From the NCBI GenBank assembly GCA_021292165.1, contig JAHFWL010000062.1, positions 43,061 through 107,060 on the forward strand: 64,000 bases of DNA. The letters are read 5' to 3'. The position numbers and the translations under genes were made by a program. The stretch comes from Shinisaurus crocodilurus (Eukaryota; Chordata; Lepidosauria; Squamata; Shinisauridae). This document shows positions 36,101 through 47,948 of the stretch, one piece after another; positions within the stretch are counted from its first letter, which is position 1, and every line of letters begins with the position of its first letter. The notes beneath the pieces are model-generated. The model was given only the letters and a program-made list of their open reading frames with translations. It was not told where the DNA came from and did not search any database.

Positions 36101-39100
36101 CAACTCCCATCTTGCCCCAGCCAGCATAGCTGGCTGAGGCATGCTGAGAGTTGTAGGCCAAAAACATCTGGGGACCCAAGGTTGGAGAACACTGCACTAG
36201 AACCTTGAGTGCTTAGTGGGGCAGGGCAGAGGAGAGGAGGGAGGGCTGGCTCCAGCTTTGAGGGGGCCCAGGGCAAAATGCCCTCCGGTGAGCTCCCTCC
36301 TATGTTGATGGGCCCACTCGAGCATACCTGGTGGCAGTGGCAGTGGCAGCAGCAAGCAGTGCTCCATGGTTGGCCGGGAGCCTGCATTTCAATTTCTCAC
36401 AATGCTCCAGAACACTCAACATGAGGTTGGATCCCAATATAGTCATACTTAGTGTAGACCCACTTAAATAAATGGGACTTAAGTTAGTCTTGACCAACAT
36501 TCCCCAACTTGGTGCCCTCCAGATGTTTTGGACTTCAACTCCCATCAGCCCCACCCAGCCACCCTGGCCACTGGTCAAGAATGCTGAGAACTGTAGTACA
36601 AAACATCTGGAGGGCACCAGATTGGGGAAGGCTGGTCTTGACCAACCTAAGTCTCATTGATTTTAATGGGTCTACTCTAAATACTGACTAACTTAAGACA
36701 TGACTAACTAACTTAAGTCCCATTTATCTCAATGGGTCTGCTCTAAGCAGGGATGTTGAAGAGTCCTTGGTTTCGAGTCACGAGTCTTTGGACCCGAGTC
36801 TCAAGTTCGAGTCCGAGTCCTTGGTCCAAAATGGTGACTCACGAGTCACGAGTCCCTCCCAAAGCTGACTCCACGAGTCCCTATTAAAATCAATGGGGGT
36901 TTTCCCCAACAAAACAGGGCTATTTCAGATGTGTGGCTTAAATAAATTCTAGGCACAAGTGTGCCTTTTTATTTCAAAACTCTGCAACTGATTTTGGCAA
37001 GAACAGACCAGGCAGACAAACCCAAAATAACCAGACAGGCAGAGGAGGCAGGGAACCCCAAAGCAGGCAGGCAGGCAGAGGCCTTTGTCTTGGACAATTC
37101 AAACTGTGGAACTGGTTAAGAAGAGACCGGGCAGGCAGAGGAGGCTGGGAACCCCAAAGCAGGCAGGCAGAGGCAGCCAAACCCAAAATGTCTGAAAGGT
37201 TGCATTTTAGGGAAATGATTTTAAAAAAATAAACTTGCTGTGCTCCCTAAAACCTATCCATGTTGCATTTGAGGAACACGATTTTGGAACACAAGTCCTT
37301 GGTCCCGAGTCGAGTCTCGAGTCCCATTAAAAATACTGGGACTCGAGTCTGACTCGAGTCAGGGGGGGGGGGGACTCAGTCCGACTCACGAGTCGAGTCC
37401 TGGAGTCTGAGTCCCCATCCCTGGCTCTAAGTATGACTAAAACTGGATCCAACCCATAGTGTCGCTCCAGGACATTCTGGGACATTTAAATGGTGGCTCA
37501 CAGGTATAGCCACTTCTCGTGGGGGACAGGGGTCCAGGACAGTCATCAGTGCTAGTGGGCCCTGCTTGGGCCCTAACAGCTGCCCTAGGATACCAGATGG
37601 CTCTGGGCCTGAGAGGAAGGGCTGAGAGTCCAGGATGAATAGGTTGTGTGCATCTGCTGCCTCACACAGGGTTCAGCTTTGGCCACACCACTGCAAACAT
37701 TTGAAAAAAACATGTTTGGGGTCCAGTTCCCTCAAGGTTTTCAGCCATGTCCGATGCTCCAGTGACAAAAGTGCCACCATGTGCCTGGACTGGTTTGTTC
37801 CACTAATCAACTGTCCCTACCATGAGGGAGCCTTCTCCAATCTCAAACCGAAATCTTCTTTGCTGCATTCCTGAGCCCGTTGCTTCATCTTCCCTCAATG
37901 GTCCTGGTAAACTTTCCCTCCCACACTTTTTCATAGATTCATAGGATCATAGAGTGGGAAGGGGCCTACAAGGCCATCCAACCCCCTGCCCAATGCAGGA
38001 AACTAGAGGAGGGGGTCTCCCATCCAAGTCATAACCAGGCCTGACCCTGCTTGGCCATTAGGACAGTGTTCTCCAACCTTGGGTCCCCAGATGTTTTTGG
38101 CCTACAACTCCCAGCATGCCCAGCCAGCTATGCTGGCTGGGGCATGCTGGGAATTGTAGGCCAAAAACATCTGGGGACCCAAGGTTGGAGAACACTGGAT
38201 TAGGAAACTGCTCTCATGTCCCTCCTTTTATCTTCTCTTTTCTGATGGGCTTTTCCAGGCACGCTTTTACAAGGAGCGGCACGAGCGGACTGCCTTCCGA
38301 TCGCTACCTGCCTACTAAGATAGCAGCCATAATCACTGCATAGGATCGTAGTAAGTCCCGTAAGTTAAGTACACGTTGTTGTAGAAAGAAGTATTTCCTC
38401 TTGTAACTCCTAAAGGATCTGCTGATTTTATTAGGTAATCAAAAAGCTCTAGTGAAACTGATCTGCAGAGGCTTTGAAAATTAATTGTATGCAATCATGG
38501 CAATGGAAGAGGACAATGTTATGTTTTGCTGAACGTGCCATTTGGAAGTGGCAGGAGAAGAGCGATAGGGCAGGAAGGGAGAGCTGGCCAGGAGCAGACT
38601 GTTCAGCAGTGCAGACCCGCTGCATGAAGGTGCTGGATCATCCTTGAAGGAGGGCTGTGTAAAGGAAGGGATCCTCAGAGACGTAAAGAACAATTTGCAG
38701 CCCTCTGCTATTTAAGACGCTGCAGCTAGTTCTCTCCCCATTAATTGCTAATTCACGGAGTGGATGCATGCAAGCCTCACAGCCGGGCAGCCGGCTAATT
38801 TAATTAGTCAGCCATCCTCTCCTGTGACTTCTACCCAAGCCCCCCAGGGACAACCAAATTTAATTGCCGCTGCGGATATATCATGTTCCAGGAACCTCTG
38901 CTAAATTCTAATTAAGTGACAGCCTTCTGGGATTTTCCAGATAATGGCTACACAGTGAAAACGCCTTGCATGCCTCCTTCCTGCACCCTCCACCATACAT
39001 ACACATGCACAAGCTGCAAAGCCAAGAGATGTTTGCACAAGCCACCACTGGCTGCTGTTACGGTGGCCTGTGGCTTACGCTGGCTCAGCTTGTCTGAGTG

Positions 39101-42100
39101 TGGAAAGCTAAGCAGGGTCAAGCCTGGTTGTTACTTGGATAGGAGACCCCTCCTCTAGTTTCCTGCATTGAGCAGGGGGTTGGACTCGATAGCCTTGTAG
39201 GCTCCTTCCAACTCTATGATCTATGAAATCTATGGTGGTGACACTCAAACCACGGCAGATTCCCTGGGCCAGGCTTGAGAGGAGGGGCCCAAATCGGAAG
39301 GGACTTGGTTTAGAATTGTAATGGGAGTCGCGGAAGATGGTGAGGAGTGTAGTGTGTTGCACAGCAGTGCTGCCTCGATGCTCTGTATACTTTGTATCTT
39401 GCTCTGCAGTAGCAAGGCACGATGTTGCTTTAATTGCTAGCCTGTGAGTTGGCTGGCTGCTGGCCAACAGAATGACACTGCAAAAAAGAAGCACAGCTGT
39501 AATCATTCAAGTGCACGATCTGCTGCTCATGTAGCTGCCTGCTCTCATGATATATAATGTGGTGGGTTGTATGAGTGGGTGTGGTGTTGTGAGTAGTGGT
39601 GGATGGGTGTGGTGCAGTTCCTGGTGGTGTGCTGAAGTTGGAAGGAGCGAAAAGGAGCAGAAGAAGCTGTTTGAAGAGCCCTGCTGAAGTCCAGTGCTGG
39701 AAGCTGACACCCAGGCGGAGAACTGCTGGATCTTGCATTTCAGTTGGTTAGAAAGAGCACAGTGACTGTGTTGCTAAGGGGTGGGACTTCCACCAGGGAA
39801 CTTGGGGGAAGGCTGATGGCGTTGTGGTATCTCATGTTCAGCTTTATGATAAAAATGTTTGGGTTTGACCTCCCAGAAGAGTATTTGTGGCATGAAAATT
39901 CCTTAAAGAACCTTTGCCAACCCCTCTTGGGGTGACTGTGGCAAAACAAGAATGTGACCCCAAGTCAGAGACACTCCTACAGTGAGGCATGGTGAGGTGG
40001 CAGATTTGCGGTGCTTTTAAGGCAGGGCTGGGGAATCTCAGGCCTGCAGGACAAATCCACCTGGGGTCCCAATCCAGCCCTCTGGAGTTCCCCAGGTGGC
40101 CACACCCCCTTTCCCCAGCCCCAGCCCCTTTCCCCCAACTGTTTGGTAGGTTCCCGGCTTTGGTGGAGTTTTTTCTCCATTCTAAAAGGTCTAAATGCCT
40201 CTCCTAAGGCTCAGTTACTGGTATTTAGTAGTGCTGTGCTGAAACCCTACCAGCCCTTTCACAACCACTTCGTTTCCCTGCAAAAGAGGCAGCCGTTTTT
40301 CTGCCTCTTTCGTTCAGATGTTTATTTTTATTTTATTTACAGAAGCAGTATGCTGCTCCATATCTAGACAGATTTTGGAGCAGTGAATAATAAAAAGATA
40401 AAAGAATAAAAGCAATGTATTTAAAACAGGATAATATTCTTCAGCAGGCGCCGGAAACAGCACAGTGTCAGAGCCTGCCTGACCTCCAGAGGCAGGGAGT
40501 TCCACAGAAATGGGGCCACCACACTGAAGGCTCTTCTCCTGGTGGACTCCAGTTGGGCCACGGGTCCATGTGGCACCACCAGGAGAATGACCTCCGATGA
40601 CCTCAGCAACTGGGCAGCTTGGTAAGGGAGAAGGCGCTCTCTCAGGTGTCCTGATTCCAAGTTCTTTTGGGCTTTGTACACTAGTACCAGGTTGAGAATT
40701 TTGGAGAAATTTCTCAGGGTGCGTGGCTTCACTGCTTCCCTTACTGTAAGGAGGTGGCTGAGGGCTGTGTGTGCTCTTTCTTTTACCATTCCCCCAGACC
40801 GCGTTCTGTCCTTGCAACCTCACCGGCTGCTTGGGCTTCTTCGAAAACCCCCTAGAGCGGTGTTCTCCAACTTTGGGTCCCCAGATGTTTTTGGCCTACA
40901 ACTCCCAGCGTGCCCCAGCCAGCTATGCTGGCTGGGGCATGCTGGGAGTTGTAGGCCAAAAACATCTGGGGACCCAAGGTTGGAGAACACTGCCCTAGAG
41001 GACTTAGCCACTGCTTAGGACCTTAGGGCTTTGTTGTTATTTAAAGTCCTTTTAGAAACAACAACAACAAGAAGAATAACTCCTCGCTCAGCTTTCAGGC
41101 GCTCATCAGGCCGCAGCACGGAGAAGCTCCAGGGAGGCTTTCCAAGAAGCTCTAGCACCCGGAGAGGCTGCAAAGACAGAATGGGGGTTGGGGGGGGGGG
41201 AGGAATGGTAAAAGAAAGAGCGCGCACGCACGCACACACACACACACACACACACCCAGCCACCTCCGTGAAGTAAGGTAAACACCAAAGCCCTGCACCC
41301 TGAGAAGTTTCTCCAAAATTCTCACCCCTTCTCACAATTTCCAAGTGCAATTCCTCCCCTCTCCCCACTGAATGGTCGAAAATAAGTAGATCAAAAAGTT
41401 CAGCACAGTGCTAGTATTAAGATCTTTCCATTAAAATATGCTGGGTTGTTGGGGTTTTTTGCAACGTTGGCTGCACCCCTTTTGCATTTGGCCCTGCCTC
41501 TTTTGCCTTTTGGTCCACCCACCACTGGAATGCAGTTCCCGAGAGCTTCTCTGAAAGTGAGTTTGGCCCTCAGGCAGGACCGGTGCAAGGCAGTTTGGTG
41601 TCCTAGGCAAGATCAGATATTTAGCACACACCCCTTCCCACTTGAGCGCTGAATTTTTTCCCCAAGGTGTTTCTGGCGCCCCCTTTAGCCCTACGCCCTA
41701 GGCAGCTGCCTAGTTGGCCTAATGGTAGCACCGGCCCTGCCCTCAGGCTGAAAGAGGTTACCCATCCCTGCATTAAGGGCAGCAAACAGACACAGATTCT
41801 TTCTTATGGAGCATAATACATCAAGAAGACCTTCTGTCTGTGCAAGCCCCCTTAAAAGTATACCTGAAGACTGAAATTAGGGATCACTAACTAACTTTTA
41901 AGTCAGTCAAGAGTAAAGCTAAAACAAATTTCATGGACGAGCTGTCTAACAACAAAAATATTCTCAGGAGTCCTTTGAAAGAAGCCATGAAGTGATTCCA
42001 ATTTGCTGTACAGGCAGTCCCTGAGTGAAGTACACCCGACTTACAGACGACCCATACTTAAGAATGGACCTCTGGGTCCCCCGGTGCTACGTCGTTTACG

Positions 42101-45100
42101 TAGCATACATAGCATAGTATACTATGCAATTTGCGTAAGTTGTGCAATTTGCGTAAATGCTGATTCCCCCCCTCCCTACAGAATGCTATGGTGTTCTGAC
42201 TTACATACAAATTCAACTTAAGGACATTCTTAGGAATGGAACTCGTTCGTAACCTGGGGACTGCCTGTATAGGGCCTTTATGGAGAGAGTACTATGGACC
42301 ATGCTTCATATGCTCACTGTGATCTGATAATCGTGTGGTTATTACCAAGCCCGCACACAGAGAAGCACATTAATGCCTGAAATGTACGACAGTTCATACC
42401 TCCTCACTGAGGATTTCCTGACACTGGGAGTAATTCACGCGGGTCGCCCAGCTTCCATTCGCAAAGCATTCTCTGTACACATTGTCTGTAAAAGAAAAAA
42501 TGCAGACAGGACTGAGTGGTGCCAGGAGCACAAAACAATCAACGTAAGAGACTGAAGCTCCAGCGGGGAAACTGAAGCATGCCTGGGGATGATGGGAGTT
42601 GTTGCCCAAGACATCTGGAGAGTGCCAGGATGGAGAGGTCTGCACCAACAGGTCCCACAAATAAGGCTAGAAAGCTGCTCATGTAATGTAGCAGGGATGG
42701 GACAAGACCCCAGAGAACTTTAGGGACAAGACCCCAGAGAACTTTAAGGACAAGCGGGTCGTGCTGGCTACAGAAAGGGATGGGAAATCAGTGTCAGGAT
42801 TTGAGGACGAGAATCACGTGCCCTGTACATCGACAGAGATTAATCATTTTGGCAACTTACACAGCAGTCCTATACGTGTCTACTCAGAAGTAAGCTCCGT
42901 TGAGTTTGACGAGCCTTTCTCTTGGGTCAGTGGGCATAGGATTGCAGCCTTAAACTGAGATCCAGTGGGATATATAATAATCTGCATATATAGAAATGAA
43001 CCTAATGTGACATTCCTGGGGATATGCAATTCTGCTCCTACACAGCCCAGCCGGCGTCGGAAAGGAAGAGGGTTGGAAAAGATGACCTTTCATTTTCTTG
43101 CTCGAATGATCCTTTTGCTCTTTCTTCCCAGCGTCTTCAGTTTTGCACCTTTCTTCTAGCATTAGCAGCCTCCTCCTCAGAATAAATTCTTGGCACATCA
43201 TGCAATTTTCCTCAGAAATTTCGCAGACAATGCTAGCAGAAATGGGAGTGGCCCTGAAAAGCCACGGCCATGACTCACTGGCTTCAGCTCCTGGGGAAAT
43301 GAGCTGGTGGGGGTGGGTGAGTGACTTAGGGGTGGGGTGCTGATGTCTCCTCTTGTTGGAAGAAATGAGGGAAGGGAGAATGCTAAGCCCTTTTGAAACG
43401 GTGTGACAGGATCATTTCCCGCTCACATTATGGCTTCATCATCACCACCGTCTTTTAACCTCTTCAGACGCCTCAATGCTCTTCCGCTCATTTCAGATCA
43501 AAGCTGTCAGGTCAGATAAGGAGGGTGATATATAAGCCATAGCTGCTACTTCAACGGAGAGAGCCTATTGAAATGCTGACAGGCTTCATGCAAGCAAGAC
43601 AGTAAGACATTGTGCTGGCTCAGGGCCGGCCCGAGGCGATTTGCTGCCTGGGGCGAAGGACAAGATGCCCCCCCCCCATTCCACGTACAAAAACCCAACT
43701 GGACTGGCAGTTGAATCTTACTTCAAGATTGGCTATGGGGCAGCACACCCGAGGGAAGCAGGCTGACTTAGGAGGCGCTGGGGCGGACGGCAGGGCACAC
43801 ACACACCTCTGCCCGTCGACGCCTGGCCACCGCTCCCTGCCCCCCCCCCCCCAGCATCTGCTGCCTGAGGCGGCTGCCTCACTCTGCCAAATGGTAGCAC
43901 TGGCCTGGCTCCACCACTTAGCTCACGTGGTGTGGGCACGGCCTCGGTTTGAAGTCACGAGCATGTCAGGCAGTGGTGTCCCCCTGAGCCTAACCAACCT
44001 GAGCCCCTGATGATTCTGGGCACCACCCTTTAAGAAGGACGTAGACAAACTGGAGAGGGTTCAGAGGAGGACCACAAGGATGATCAAGGGACTGGAAACA
44101 AGGCCCTATGAGGAGAGACTGAAAGAGCTGGGCATGTTTAGCCTTCAGAAGAGGAGACTGAGGGGAGATACGATCGCACTCTTCCAGTACTTGAAGGGTT
44201 GTCACACACAGGAGGGCCAAGATCTCTTCTCGATCATCCCAGTTTGCAGGACACGGAATGATGGGCTCAAGTGACAGGAACCCAGATTCCACCTGAACAT
44301 CAGGAAAAATTTCCTGACTGTCAGAGCAGTAAGACAATGGAACCAACTACCTAGGGAGGTGGTGGGCTCTCCCACTCTGGAGGCATTCAAGGTGCAGCTG
44401 GACGGCCATCTGTCGGGGATGCTTTGACCTGGATTCCTGCATTGAGCAGCGGGTTGGACTTGATGGCCTGGTAGGCCCCTTCCAACTCTACTTTTCTATG
44501 ATTCTATGATTATGTGCACCACGGCGGGGGTGGGTGGGAAGGGAGGTTGGCTGAGTGGTTTAGCCAAACACTCCCAAAGCAATCACAAGAAAGCTGGATA
44601 GGGCATTGCTTGCTGAATGCTGATCAAAGTCCTCCTTAGCCAGCCTACAAGCACCATGAAAGCACTAACTGCAGGTTTTAAGTTTCAGGAGGGTTTGCGG
44701 GCACACGGGTGTGTGTGTGCATGTGTGTGTGCGAAGTCGGTTTGATTCTCCCCCCCCCCGCACTCCACATTTATTATTTTCAGCAAAGGGCGTGAGATCG
44801 TCGCTACTGTTGTTTGAGAACATTTCCTGCCCTGCCTGACTCCCCCAGTTTGTTTGAAGTTTGGTCCTCCACACAAAGAGAGTAGGTTCAGAAGTAGGTT
44901 CAAGGCCATTGGGATCTGCAACAAAATGTTGCAGTGTATCATCATCACTTCCTAACAGGAGCACTCCTGTTCAGGGTGCCAGCCAGCCAGCCTTGCCCCC
45001 TCCAGGATACTATCAGTGGTTAGGGGCTCAAGCAGGGCATTCCATACGCAGCCCCGTTTTCTTTTCTGACTGACACTCAACATTCCATGGCTACTGAGCA

Positions 45101-47910
45101 TGCTCAGTCCTTATTGGCTGGGTTGGGGGGGGGGTTGCACCTTATTTATTCATTTTGTTTATGTTTTGTACTTCCGCAACCCTCGAGGTTGCATGCCCAT
45201 ACCGGCATCTCGTTTCTCAGTGCCCTTATTTTGACTCCATTCTGGTTGGCACTTACCACCTGAGTTCGCTATTATTGGGAATGATTGCAACATACCTGGA
45301 TACAGAGGCCTAATACATTGGCAAAATACTACAGAAGAGGTTTGGCCCTAGCAATGATAGGGCTTTCCCCATGTGCGAATCATAGCTCTGCCTTGATTCA
45401 CTGGCTTGATTGAATGCTCAGATTCCATCATAAACAAGGCCTGATGACAGATACTTAGCAAAGCAAAGTGCAAAAGGACTGAACTGAAAAAACACACTAT
45501 CAGAACAGAGCTGGAACGTTACCAGCTTTCTTCCTCACCATTGCGTTCAAGAGTCTGGAAGGACTATGTCTCTTCCTGGCCAGCTGGGAATCAATCAAGC
45601 AGAAAAGTCTGCAAGGAGGCCGACATGGTCCAGCCACAGAGCAGGCAGCTTTTGAAGAATCTCTGAGGTTCAAACCACGCATTACATAAGCCCTGGTGGC
45701 CTCCAGATGTGTTGGAGTACAGCTCCCATCATCCCCAGCCAGCAATCTGGCTGGGGATTGTGGGGGGGGGTTGTAGTCCAACACATCTCGAGGGAACAGG
45801 CTGGGGAAGGCTGTGTCACACGCTAACCTAAAGAATCCACTTTGGAAGGGGGAAATTTAGAACAGAGGAATGAGCGGAGGGGAAGGGGGCACTTATAATT
45901 CTTTCCACGCCTGCCATTTCCCTTCTCCAAATTGCTCCCCACCAGGGGCCTTCCCCATGCAAACATGCATTTTGAATAGGGTGTGGGAGCGAGGTGGGGA
46001 GTCATTGGTAGTGGGGGGGAGCAATTTGGAGTGGAGAAACAGGGGGTGGGGAAAGGGTTAAGCATGCCACTCTCCTGCTCCCCTCCATTTCTCCATTCCT
46101 GATTACCCCCTCCAGATATGGTCCTCCTGTTCAAAAAAAGGACTGTCGGTGCTACAGCAGGGCTCTCCAACCTTGGGTCCCCAGATGTTGCTGGCCTACA
46201 ACTCCCACCATACCCAGCCAGCATGGCTAATGGCAAGGGATTCTGGGAGCTGTAGTCCAGCAACATCTGGGGACCCAAGGTTGGAGAGCCCTGTGCTAGA
46301 AGCTTGGCCCTTCTGTGATAGTATGAGCAGTACCTTCTGCTCACTGCATTTGAAGTTGCATGTCAAGCTCTGGTCCCAACCACAGCTGTAACTTACTGTT
46401 CCTCTAGTAGTGGACAGATCACTACTTCATGTACAGGTTAGGAACCTAAAGAAAGTCTAGAACTATGTGAAATTCTGGAGTAGTCTCCCTGGGACAGTTG
46501 TGGGGACATATAATAGAGGCTCTCTGATTTTGAGATAGATCGGGGGAAACTTATGAAAGGCATCTTGTGAGTTGTAGTCTGTTGCCTTGATTGCTACGCT
46601 GGCTGGGGCATGCTGGGAGTTGTAGGCCAAAAGCATCTGGGGACCCAAGGTTGGAGAACACTGTGCTACAGATACAAATGTTTGCATGCAATGTGTAAGT
46701 TTGGCCTTAACAAACAAAAAGCAGAAAGGAGGGATATCTACTTCATGCCAGTTATGTGGCACAAATGCAAAAAACCCATCCTTGCTATGACATTTGCCTC
46801 CAGGATGAAACATACGATTACCGGTACATCTTGACCCAGCCTAGGAAATGGGTTTTTTTGCTAAAAGTCCTGATGAGAAATAGCCAAGATGACAAAGTAG
46901 CCTATTTGATACCATTAGATAAAATCTCCCAAGATCTTTGGCAGCGAGAATTTAGAAAGAAAAACGTCTCAATAACCCCTTCTCTGGGGCAATCTTCTCT
47001 CGTTGGGATAATTTATTGTTCTGATACAGGGGGCTTTACAATTGACAAAAATTGCCACGCGTGGGTGTGAAAGATTAAAGCTTTCTATACTGTCGTCAGC
47101 CCGGCTTTGGGAAAAGGAGCATAGTGGGATATTTTCCTCTTTTCACATGTGGTAAGGGACAACACATTGTGCTTAAAAAAAATAATACCCAAAGAAATTG
47201 AAGATGACATGTGGGCTCCAGTCCGTGAAAGCTTGTGCCACAATAAATGGCCACAGGTGGAGACAGCAGCTTGGTAGCTGGCCTGTGAGGCGGGCGGCAC
47301 AGGGGCAACAGCAGAAGCCTCCATGTTGTGCTGGGAGCACAATGCCTACCCCAAGCCACCTGAGGCGGTCAGGACAGGAGGGTAGCCCAGCGGTGGCAGC
47401 AGTGAAACAACTGGCCCCAATCCACTATTTTATATCAATAGTCACTCAGTATGCAGAACGAGTAAACTGGCTGGAGATATAGATGTTTCTGAGGAACAAT
47501 CACACACAGTCTGCTAAACCACAATTGCTTTTAATCTCTGCTCATTAGGGAAGTTCCACATTCATAGGATTGTTTCATTTATGCTCCTTTTGCAGGATTA
47601 GATAAGCAAGTTCCTGTCATTCCAGCCTCCTGGGTCTCTAGGCGGTTTTGACCTTGCAAGATATGTGATGTCAACATCACATGTTGATGTTGACATCAAC
47701 ATCAGTGGCAGGCTGTTCTTCCCAGCTTGCCACTGGAGACAGAGGCTTATGCCACCTCATCAGGTGGGGGGCGGGGGGCGAGCAGCTCTGGCCACAGGAG
47801 TCTGTTTATGCAACAGACTAACATGGTTCAATGCTGATGGATTTTCTCTATGGAAGGCACTGTATTTAGCTGTATGAAATGGAAAACTATCAGCCTCATT
47901 GGAGATATAG

Positions 47911-47948
<38 letters not shown>

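Larger units (their letters stand above)
40023..41770. mobile_element. hAT-like element carrying several nested insertions
   Basis: Left end CAGGGCTGGGGAATCTCAGG; right end GAAAGAGGTTACCCATCCCTG. The flanks ttttaagg and cattaagg agree at 6 of 8 with a central TA. It is split by an L2 LINE block (about 40235-41400), which holds another hAT copy (40858-40992), and by a CAGGGCCGG element (41575-41739). Confidence 0.7.
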
